From Glycine soja (Eukaryota; Streptophyta; Magnoliopsida; Fabales; Fabaceae), in assembly GCF_004193775.1 (NCBI RefSeq), contig NC_041006.1, positions 20,148,817 to 20,212,816 on the forward strand: 64,000 nucleotides of DNA, written 5' to 3'. Within the stretch, counting starts at the first letter, position 1. Each line of letters begins with the position of its first letter. This document shows positions 55,826-64,000 of this stretch, one piece after another. The notes under the pieces are model-generated. The model worked only from the letters and a program-made list of their open reading frames with translations, did not search any database and was not told the DNA's origin. The translations under genes and the position numbers were made by a program.

Positions 55826-56477
55826 TAATGTTCCTCAATACATATATATTTTCGTTTTCAGGTTGGTTTTGTATCTATGAGTTGGTAATGAGTATTGAAA
55901 ATTTATTTTCTCATTCCAACATTGTAATACAAGTTTTTTTATGTCAATCTTTGCTTTGTTTACATTTGTGTCAATGAATCCGGTTTTTTGCATTTCCATG
56001 TTGGTCATTGTTTTCTATCTGCTTCAGTTCATACATTAGTCAAACTGATTGTCAATCCTTTTTTATTATTGATTTCCTTACATTATTCATTTTATAAATT
56101 CTTATATGTTTTTTATTTGCACCCTGATTTGTTTTTTTATAGAATCCTATCTTTCATACACCCTGTTCATGTTTTGTATTTGCTTGCATGTTGACCGAGA
56201 ATGACAAAGAAGTCGAGAATCATAACTACAAAGAACGGCAGTAAATGGTATGTTTTCGTATACCCAACTTTTCTATCTTTCGTCATTGGATTGTTGTGAT
56301 GATCAATTTTTGTGGGCTTTTGTTGTGTTTTGATCTTGCGTGGTTTGCAATGTTTTTCTTCTGAATGAGTTGCGAGAAAAAACACGTACATAACTTCTTT
56401 TTTATTTCCATGATGTCCATTGGTTTGAAGTGTTTCATTTGGTTATATATGTTTATATATTTATATATCATCATCTA

Positions 56478-58640
56478 TCATCTATCATGATACAAACAAG
56501 GCCCTCACAATGCCAATGTGGTTTGACCTTTTTGTTCACAAACGTTGTTTGTTGTTCATTTCGCATCTGCATCATTTACTACTTTGTTCAGATCTGAGTC
56601 AATGAAACCATTTTTTGTTATGGTATTTGTCTTTCTGCAAGCCAACAAGAAATGTCTTTTCACTGTGCATTAATTGTTTTCATCATTTTTTGCGTACCCG
56701 CTCAGTTACCAATGCGCGTTTTCTAATTTTTCACTCTTTTCAATGTTTCACGCTTTCCATTGCTACACGCCTTTCCGGTTTTCCATTTTCCATTTCCGTT
56801 GTGCCTTTTGGATTGTGGGTTTTGAATTCTCTCCCGTTTCGATTTGCTCTCATGCTTTTCATTAAGCCTGGAATTCATTTTCAGCTTGGTTTGGCATGTA
56901 TCATGAGGTTTGAATATCGGTGTATGTGTTTTTGTTATGGTATATGAGTTTTCGCAGGCCAACAAGACAAAAGGTTGGACCTTTGTTGATTTTATCATTA
57001 GTTTATCTTTTCCTATACCTTGCTTTTCGATTTTTGGTGGGTTAATTTTGCCTGTCATCCATTTTTGTCGTTGCATGTGCATCCTTTATAAGCTTTTCCA
57101 TTTTCCAGTTTGCATTGGTTAATTTCGTTTTCTGATATATATCGGTGTATGCATTTTTCTTAGGGTATATGAGTTAATTTACCTTTTCATGTCGCATTTG
57201 CATCATGAACAACCTTCTTAGCAACTCATTACATACACATTTTTATTTGGTTGCATGTTGGTCGAGAACAACAAAGACAAAAACGATAAGTGAAGCACAA
57301 TAAAGGCCGTTAACGTTGTCCCATAAACCTAACTACAGGTTTGTTTTTGGATTCTCTTTTAATTGCTTAAATGTTCATGTTTGTTCTGCAAAGATGTCCT
57401 AGAAAGAAGGCCTTCACAATGCTTTGTTGATGATTGTTCTGCATGTTTCCCAACATGTTTTGTTCATTTTATTGTTATATTGTGACCACATTATTGTTTT
57501 CTTCATGTTTTAGCAAATTGTTACCTTTTTCATGTTTTGATGTATTACAAGTCAAACGGTTTCAATTGTATTCCATCTTGGTTTTCTGATGTATCGCAAG
57601 ACACAAACTTACATTTTTAAAAACCTTCGATCTCCATGTTTGCAATGTTTGCGTTCTGAACGACTTGCGAGGCAAACCTTCATAACTTTATTTTCATTTC
57701 CATGTTGGCGATTGTGCAGATCCGTTTGACTGGATACATCACACAACCTTAGACCTTAGCATATTTTATCCTTATTTTATCTTTTGGTACACCATGTATA
57801 TCATGTACTTACTTTTTTTGGTCTTCTGATTTGCCGCTCGCATAGGCTTACATTTTTATTGTCAATCCTGTGTTGTAGATCGATTTGGTTAAATTATTGT
57901 TTGAAGTCTCAATTATATTTTTGCTTAAATTTTGCAGTCCATGTTAGTGTTCATGTCAGTTCTTCATCTTAAAGTCACGTGTGCATTAATTTGTACTCAT
58001 ATCTTGCAAAGAAATCCTCATTTGGAGACTGTCATGTTTCACTTTTGAATGAGTTGCTAAGAGGGACAACTTGGTTATTTTTATTATTATTACTTTGTCA
58101 TTTCTTATACCCATATTTCTTGCGTTTTGATTTTCAATTTTGCTCCTATACCTGACGACTTTGCTATCATACTTTTTATTTGTAATTCATTTGTAATTAC
58201 TATTAAATTCATTTTCATTTTATTGTATTATCATTCAATTTTTGGATTATCATTCAATTTCGTCACAACATTTATGTGTTTTATTTTCGAAAACAGTCAT
58301 TAAGTATTATTTTAATAACTTTTTTGAATATGGAAGGTCATACTTTGATGTGCTTGTAGGTTGGCAAGTAGTACAGTCACGTCCAATTTAAAGCTTCGTA
58401 TCAATGCTGACTTAGTTTTCAAGGTACCATGTAAAATGTTCAATATCCCCACAATAGATCCTATTGGAATTCGTGTTTATACGTGTACGCTCCACTCCAT
58501 CATATAGTATATGTTAGAACCGTCTCTACAAAGTTTTACACGTCTAATCATATTTCACAAGTCATTCACAAGTCAAAAAGGTAATAATTGTTTTCACCAT
58601 TATGAAGGAAAACTAGTACGGGAATTGTTAAAGCCTCCCA

Positions 58641-58693
<53 letters not shown>

Positions 58694-59156
58694 CCATTAT
58701 CAAAGGTAATAATTGTTTTCACCATTATGAAGGAAAATCAGTACGGGAATTGTTAAAGCCTTCTAATTAATTAATATATTAATATATTTTCACCATTATC
58801 AAAGAAACCGAGTACGAGAATTGTTAAAGCCTCCTAATTATTAATTAGGATTTTCAAAATTCAAAAAATGGGTACGGGAATTGTAAAAGACTCCTAATTA
58901 TTAATTAGGATTTTCAAAATTCATAAAACTGGGAATTGTAAAAGACTCCCAAATTAAAAGCGGTTTCCAATGTATAGGAAGAGACGTAACTAAAAGCGGT
59001 TTCCAATGTGTAATAACTTATTCCACAACTACGTTATGTATTTACTAAAGCCCATTCAATACAAATTACAAAATCTCAGGTATATCAAATCATAACCAAC
59101 AGTTGCTCTCATTTCTTTTCTCATTCCTCCAACAACACCACTCAACCCTTAACAGT
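56478..59156. other. Helitron interior, repeat-rich, no intact gene
   Basis: It starts with a second copy of the proposed 5' terminus and of the following few hundred bases. T-rich introns or leader sequence dominate. At 58615-58960 imperfect units around tacgggaattgttaaagcctcctaatta are tandemly repeated, interrupted by an (AT)n run at 58646-58690. I see no further coding exons. Confidence 0.45.
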
Positions 59157-60930
59157 ATGAGTACACAATCATCAATCTTCTCTAATGCGGTAAGTTCTTT
59201 AACATTCTAATTCTTCCTCTTTTCTTTCTTATTTATGTTTAACTTCTGACATTTGTTTCATCAAACATCCTTACAATGATGATACTCTATTTTACACTAT
59301 GTTCTTCATTTCATGGTTATTATATCTATATTATATGTTTATGCTGATTATAGACTACATATCCACGGTGATGTTTGTAACACGTTTTCATTATGTCTTT
59401 AACATTCTAATCATTCCTCTTTTCTTTCTTATTTATGTTTAACTTCTGACATTTCTTTCATCACACATCTTATAATGATGATACTCTATTTTACACTCCG
59501 TTCTTCATTTCATGGTTATTATATTTATATTATATGTTTATGCTGATTATAGACTACATATTCACGGTGATGTTTGTAACACGTTTTCATTATGTCTTTA
59601 ACATTCTAATCCTTCCTCTTTTCTTTCTTATTTATGTTTAACTTCTGACAGTTGTTTAATCACACATCCTTACAATGATGATACTCTATTTTACACTCTG
59701 TTCTTCATTTTATGGTTATTATATCTATATTATATGTTTATGCTGATTATAGACTACATATTCACGGTGATGTTTGTAATTCTGTCGACTAGGATATTCA
59801 TCATGTTATCATGCCTATTTTTGTATATTGTATGTCATTTGTCTGTTGCTTCTTATATGTGTTTGTTCCTTATAAATTGGTTATTGACTTCATGTTGTAT
59901 GCCTAATATGGACGGTTTTCACGTTTTTCATCATTACCTTCCATGGTTTTTGTTATGTTTTTTTTATCTATCTTTATGTATATTTATGTATAACTTCATT
60001 ATAGGTTGTTTGCATTTTGGAATCGATTTTTGTGCTTTCTATATGTTGCTTTCTTATTTTGTTCTGTAACTAATTACATTCAATGTTGTGCTATAGGGCC
60101 CATCAAATTTGATGGCAAGAACACGATTTACAGCAGCATTTCGTGTTCACAAGGTCAACACTAACAATCCCAACCACTTTTCCTTTTCTCTTATTCCAAA
60201 TAAAAAAAATAGTGATTGCCTAATGTTTTCATGTTTCCCTGCAAAACATCATTGAAGTTCCGTTGACTTACCATAGACAATGGAGGCCATATTACCCAAC
60301 TTATGTTTTATTTGACTACAATGGAACCAAGCATTTTGTTAGGGTGTGCAAATATGGCACACGATGCTTTTTTGCTGATGGGCTGAAAGAGTTTAGAAGA
60401 ATCCACGACAGTGTCATTATCCGGTTTTTTGCAACCTCAAAAGATACTTCTTTCGAAGTTGACATCATGGAACCTATCCTTAGACAAACATGTCGAAGGC
60501 CGGTTGTTACAACCAGAAGGCACATCTTTACCGCCGATGTCATGCAAGACATGATCGAACATACCAACCCTTTGGTAGGAGTTTGTTACCCACTCAATGA
60601 TGTTTTTATTTTTTGGTTCCCATCTTCTCTTAGTTCAAATAACATTTTCAAATTACATTGACTGTTGATCATTTTCCAGCAGCAGCTTTAAATTTTTTGT
60701 TTGGATCAAAAAAATATGTTCTTGCTTACCGTTCAAATGGCAGACGTAACCAATGGCAGATCACCGTGCACAACGATCTGCCATCTGTTGCAGATCCATG
60801 ATTCCAATACCTCTCTGAAAATAATTTAATGGCAGGAGATGAAGTTATGTTCTTCTTTAGGTTTGACGAACATGTATGGGAGGTCTTATTTAGGAAACAA
60901 GTTATATGGGATGAAGACCTCCCGGTTTGA
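59157..60930 (+). pseudogene. B3-like gene carried by the Helitron (decayed, 4 exons)
   Basis: Exon 1 (59157-59189) is MSTQSSIFSNA with a perfect GT donor. Exon 2 (60097-60153) is GPSNLMARTRFTAAFRVHK. Exon 3 starts at about 60245 (acceptor CAA instead of CAG) with NIIEVPLTYHRQWRPYYPTY, then VLFDYNGTKHFVRVCKYGTR, CFFADGLKEFRRIHDSVIIR. Exon 4 (about 60681-60930) has NQWQITVHNDLPSVADP, a TGA in place of an expected Trp, then FQYLSENNLMAGDEVMFFF and ends DLPV. The layout fits two B3-like DNA-binding repeats. The lost acceptor and the stop argue against function. Confidence 0.5.
59190..59795. repeat. Three tandem copies of a 190-200 bp unit in intron 1 of the B3-like gene
   Basis: The unit runs from taacattctaatt through gatgatactctattttacac to tattcacggtgatgtttgta and is present three times with few differences (about 59198, 59400, 59597). 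Confidence 0.9.
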
Positions 60931-61139
60931 AAGACGATGCCTAAAGTTGATGACTTTTTTTGTTTTAATTTTATTTATATTTTGATTAATGTTGTTAATC
61001 CAATACCTTAGGGTATATATTAAACAATTTCTTTGAATTTCTACTGTACAGTTAATGGTTATCAACTTATTATGTTCAATGCATATATGTATATGTTTGT
61101 TGTTTCTTCCGTAATGGTAGCCAAAATTAAAGTATGAGT

Positions 61140-61167
61140 CCGTGCATCGGCACGGGCTTCTCGCTAG
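61140..61167 (+). other. Helitron 3' terminus (hairpin and CTAG)
   Basis: Stem ccgtgc / gcacgg with loop atcg, spacer gcttctcg, then ctag and a T. Confidence 0.8.
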
Positions 61168-62030
61168 TTTTCAATAGATAGAAGAATCAATTTGAATCAA
61201 TTTTTTTAAAAATGAAAAAATTAAAATAATTTTTTTAAAAAATAAAAGATTAAACTAAAAAAAATAAAACATGACTTAAAAAAATATTTAGGCTTGTAAA
61301 ATTCGGCGTCTGAGCCCCATTTTGTTTTTGACAGATGCCTGAGCCACATATTTATATTAAAACTTGTAATTCAATTTGTTAAAAATATACTATAATTAAT
61401 TTTAAACATAACTTAAATTATAATTCCAAAAATGAACTACAGGGCAAGTCCGTGAGCTGCATGCGCAAGTGCACATTCTCATATTTTATTTTCAATGCCC
61501 TAGTCTAAGTCTAAATCTAGCATGTCAAAGAATATGTCGCATCAACCAAAGTTCAGAATATAAAAATAAAACTAACTATTTAAGAGTTTTAGCCTGGTGT
61601 ATTATAAAAAAATACTAACAATTTAAGATGTGAATTGTCACTTTCTTAATAATTTTATCAATAAAAAATATATAAATAATAAGGAATCTTTTACGAGAAG
61701 CGTTTGGGTTTTGGAGAAAGACAGTCTAATACGATATATGAACCTTTTGAACATGGCACAGTTAGAAGCTAGAACTTAGAAGTAATTAATTTAAATGTAT
61801 TTTCCGCTATTTTTTATTCTTAATTTTGTTCTATCATCAGTTTATCACCATATGATATGACACACTACAATTTTAAAAAAATTATACCACTAATTAATGT
61901 TAAAAAAACAATAAATAATAAGGCCTAAATATCTGTTTTTCTCCCTTTTGTGAATATCTACGGATAGCCCGCATATTAAAACGATAATATTGTTATACAA
62001 GTTATTGATGTTTTCTCCTTCTTGTAATAA
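61168..62030. other. AT-rich spacer between two Helitron tails
   Basis: No gene, LTR end or inverted repeat recognised. It would represent host DNA between the two insertions. Confidence 0.5.
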
Positions 62031-62041
62031 CTAGCATGTAA

Positions 62042-62060
62042 CCCGTGCGTAACGCACGGG
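62042..62060 (-). other. Helitron 3' hairpin
   Basis: cccgtgcgtaacgcacggg folds into a nine-base stem. CTAG follows on the minus strand at 62034-62031. Confidence 0.85.
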
Positions 62061-62399
62061 TCGTATCTTAAGCCATTCCACAATTTTCTAAATGTTAACT
62101 ATCATCCACAATTTTCAGAATATGCAACTTTCTAAATGTTAACTAACATCCACAATTTTTTTCCCTATACATAAACTAATTAAGTCTCATTTGTGGAACA
62201 ACAACTATATATATATCTTGCTGTCGTAAGAAATGCTAAATCTATAAATTCTTTTCGGAGAGTGATAAGGGCCAAGGGATCGAGTTTAACTGCCAACACT
62301 TTCCTTACATCTACTATGATTTGCATGTTACATTAGTATATCTTATCTTTTTCATCATTTTAAAAGCATATTCTCTTTCAAGTCGTATTCACATGGTGT

Positions 62400-62835
62400 T
62401 AAGTTGCGTATGGAAATTCGAACAATAGCAGTGGCCCCATTTCTTCACACAAGCAGTTTAACTTTATATATCATTTACGTTGAATTATCTATGTAGCCTT
62501 ATGCTCGTAATTCGATCTATGTAGCCTTATGCTCGTAATTCGAACAATAGTAGTGACCCCATTTCTTCACACAAGCAGTTTAACTTTATGTATATCATTT
62601 ACGTTGAATTATCTATGTAGTCTTATGCTCGTAATTCGATCTATGTAGCCTTATGCTCGTAATTCGAACAATAGTAGTGGCCCCATTTCTTCACACAAGC
62701 AGTTTAACTTTTCCCAAATCAGTAATTCAAACCTTATTTTGTAATCATCAAAGCTCAGGAGAACATAAATATTTAATTTTATATATATCATTTACGTTGA
62801 ATTATCTATGTAGTCTTATGCTCGTAATTTTTTAA
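62400..62835. repeat. Tandem repeats, units of about 35 and 120-130 bp
   Basis: Words tctatgtagccttatgctcg and taattcgaacaatagtagtg with ccccatttcttcacacaagc recur three to five times. Such arrays are frequent inside Helitrons. Confidence 0.85.
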
Positions 62836-62920
62836 TTTGCAAATGCTTTGGCCAGTTATTTTGTGGCATGAAGTTTTGTAATATGGAAGATGATATAACC
62901 AACAAAGTTTTATTTCAAGC

Positions 62921-63019
62921 AGGCAAAACCAGAGACACTGAAGAAGGTGTGTGACATAGTCAAGAAGCAATTGGCACTGTCAGAGGAATCAACTGTTATT
63001 GGCCAGCCTAAATTTTAAG
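62921..63019 (+). pseudogene. Acyl carrier protein exon fragment
   Basis: After an acceptor-like ...caagcag the frame reads [20 protein letters not shown] and [11 protein letters not shown], then stops. This is the first helix and following loop of plant type-II (plastid) acyl carrier protein. The next exon with the DSL serine that carries phosphopantetheine is missing, so it could not work as a carrier. It lies in the Helitron and is best read as a captured piece. Confidence 0.65.
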
Positions 63020-63319
63020 CATAAGTACATCAGTAATTCAATATTAATATATAGTGATAAATAATAAAAATAATTAGTAAAATAAATATATTGAAAAAAT
63101 CATTCTGCACAAAAAAAAATCTTCTAAATATATTTTTTTATGAAAAGATTAATTGCTACATTTGATTCCAAGTTTTAAGTATTTATTACATTTCACGTAC
63201 ATGTTTTTTTTCCTTTATAGACAACTAATCTCATCTGAAATTAGAATGATTAAAATAAATAAATTTAGACTATTAAATAAGAGCTTCAAATTGAATTGGC
63301 AAATCTACGTTAAAGATAC
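63020..63319. other. AT-rich spacer in the second Helitron
   Basis: No coding sequence recognised between the acyl carrier protein piece and the RPA12 piece. Confidence 0.5.
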
Positions 63320-63513
63320 CTATCTAGTATAATAGGTAGCTTCCCTATGGCCACATTTTTCACATTTCTTGCTGACCTGTCAAAAAACAATAACATTTAA
63401 ACATACAAAAATCTGCTAAAAAAACTACTAAGTATTGCAGGATGCATCACCTTAGAATATTCCATCACCGTATGTTCCTCAATTATTTCCATTCCAAGCT
63501 CTCTTCTGATATC
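63320..63513 (-). pseudogene. RPA12: RNA polymerase I subunit RPA12 fragment (two exons)
   Basis: Exon 63513-63451 reads DIRRELGMEIIEEHTVMEYS plus K and has a clean AG acceptor and GT donor. Exon 63376-63320 reads VSKKCEKCGHREATYYTR followed by TAG. CEKCGH is the first half of the TFIIS-like zinc ribbon of the small Pol I subunit (A12.2/RPA12), which supports RNA cleavage. The second CxxC is absent because the frame stops where Gln (CAG) is expected. It is 5'- and 3'-truncated, inside the Helitron. Confidence 0.7.
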
Positions 63514-63611
63514 CTGTCAAGCACAGGATAACATAAGGAACAATTACCAATACTCAACATAAAATGAAATATGTTCGTGGTTACGATGAAAAAGTCATAA
63601 TACTTAAATCC

Positions 63612-63737
63612 AATTTGGTAGTGTGTGGATCCAAAATCACTGCCATAAGAAAGCTTTTCTATAATATCAAAGTAATGGTATGATGAACTTAAGAGTCTCT
63701 TTCCTCCACTGAGTCCAATAACTGCAGCAATAGCCAT
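63612..63737 (-). pseudogene. Probable plastid sigma factor (SIG1/SIGA-like) N-terminal exon fragment
   Basis: The minus strand starts MAIAAVIGLSGGKRLLSSSY and continues HYFDIIEKLSYGSDFGSTHY, then QI. I match this from memory to the transit-peptide end of the plastid RNA polymerase sigma factor SIG1. The remainder of the gene is missing; downstream the frame enters AT-rich sequence and then, after an intron-like gap, the RPA12 exons on the same strand. The start codon is intact, so a chimeric transcript is conceivable. Uncertain without a search. Confidence 0.45.
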
Positions 63738-64000
63738 TATATCCCTTTCTAGCCACTATGTACTATCACCATCAATTTTGCCTATTATAACAATGATCCT
63801 AAACCGTATCCACTACTCCTTCCCATAAACCAAAGAATATAAAAAATATTAATTATTGTAATAATATAAATAATGAATTATTCAAGATTTCCTTTATAAA
63901 GAAGATTAATAATATACCTAATTTCTGTATTTACATTCAATCATTTTTTTTTGTTGTTTTGGGGATTTGACAAAATATATCGTAATATAGAAGGAAGCAA
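63738..64000. other. Upstream of the sigma-factor-like fragment
   Basis: The first 90 bases may be the captured 5' UTR. The rest is AT-rich with no feature seen. Confidence 0.35.

Larger units (their letters stand above)
53802..61167 (+). mobile_element. Helitron-like element (3' end firm, 5' end tentative)
   Basis: The 3' end has the Helitron signature: a hairpin with stem CCGTGC/GCACGG (61140-61155), a nine-base spacer with CTAG at 61164-61167, then T. The 5' end is proposed at TCTACCATGATACAAACAAGG because it begins TC after an A and because a second copy of this word occurs at 56481. No Rep/helicase gene is present, so it would be non-autonomous. The body is satellite-like repeats plus a decayed B3-like gene. 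Confidence 0.55.
62031..64000 (-). mobile_element. Second Helitron-like element, minus strand, running out of the window
   Basis: The minus-strand tail shows a hairpin with nine-base stem cccgtgcgt/acgcacggg (62042-62060), a ten-base spacer and CTAG (62031-62034), the standard Helitron 3' end. The body extends to the right and contains tandem repeats and exon fragments of at least two, probably three, unrelated genes. The 5' end is beyond 64000. Confidence 0.65.

Noticed and set aside
1..64000. tRNA, rRNA or other structural RNA genes
   Set aside because: None recognised by eye; short AT-rich hairpins alone were not accepted as evidence.

Overview
The window is plant nuclear DNA, most probably from soybean (Glycine) or a close relative. 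It has GT-AG introns, AT-rich spacers and almost no intact genes. It is packed with nested LTR retrotransposons of types I associate with soybean: an Athila/Calypso-like element, LTRs carrying GTAATCGATTAC dyads, and LTRs starting TGTCATACCC or TGATGCAATCC. The species call rests on memory of these families, not on a search.

Layout. (1) 1-1833 is the 3' end of an LTR retrotransposon. (2) 1834 to about 24600 is one old Mutator-like (MULE) element or MULE-derived locus. It carries a broken transposase-OTU protease gene on + (1834-8115) and a convergent broken plant-mobile-domain (PMD, MAIN-like) gene on - (23736 to 8467). At least nine later insertions split it, and eight have a readable target-site duplication (TSD) on both sides: a Ty3/gypsy derivative at 8875-18098 with an open 569-codon gag-pol remnant, solo LTRs at 2056-5991, 2262-5206, 6093-7285, 8882-11763, 19088-22860 and 19302-21958, a 1-kb palindromic element at 11889-12890, and a hAT-like MITE at 18291-18565 (imperfect TSD). 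(3) 25246-28881 holds the only intact host gene, a three-exon LRR receptor-like pseudokinase on -. (4) 30559-49125 is a non-autonomous CACTA transposon carrying fragments of a B3-like gene. A 16.5-kb Athila-type retrotransposon (31864-48397, TSD catgt) is inserted in it and itself contains two solo LTRs of one family (34408-36052, 44568-46195). (5) 49126-53800 is AT-rich and has MITE-like inverted repeats and a hAT-type element (52285-52790) with a perfect 8-bp TSD. (6) About 53802-61167 is a Helitron-like element with satellite-like tandem repeats and a decayed B3-like gene. (7) From 62031 past the window end lies a second, opposite Helitron. It carries exon fragments of a plastid acyl carrier protein, RNA polymerase I subunit RPA12 and, probably, a plastid sigma factor.

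How it fits together. Apart from the receptor-like kinase nothing here looks functional for the host. The value is in the stratigraphy: matching TSDs let the order of insertion be read layer by layer. The most notable signals are the PMD-plus-OTU MULE, the paired 12-bp dyads spaced 20-21 bp in four LTRs (a comparable arrangement of CGCT(A/T)AGCG dyads fills the Athila element), the multi-gene Helitron, and the palindromic TG...CA element.
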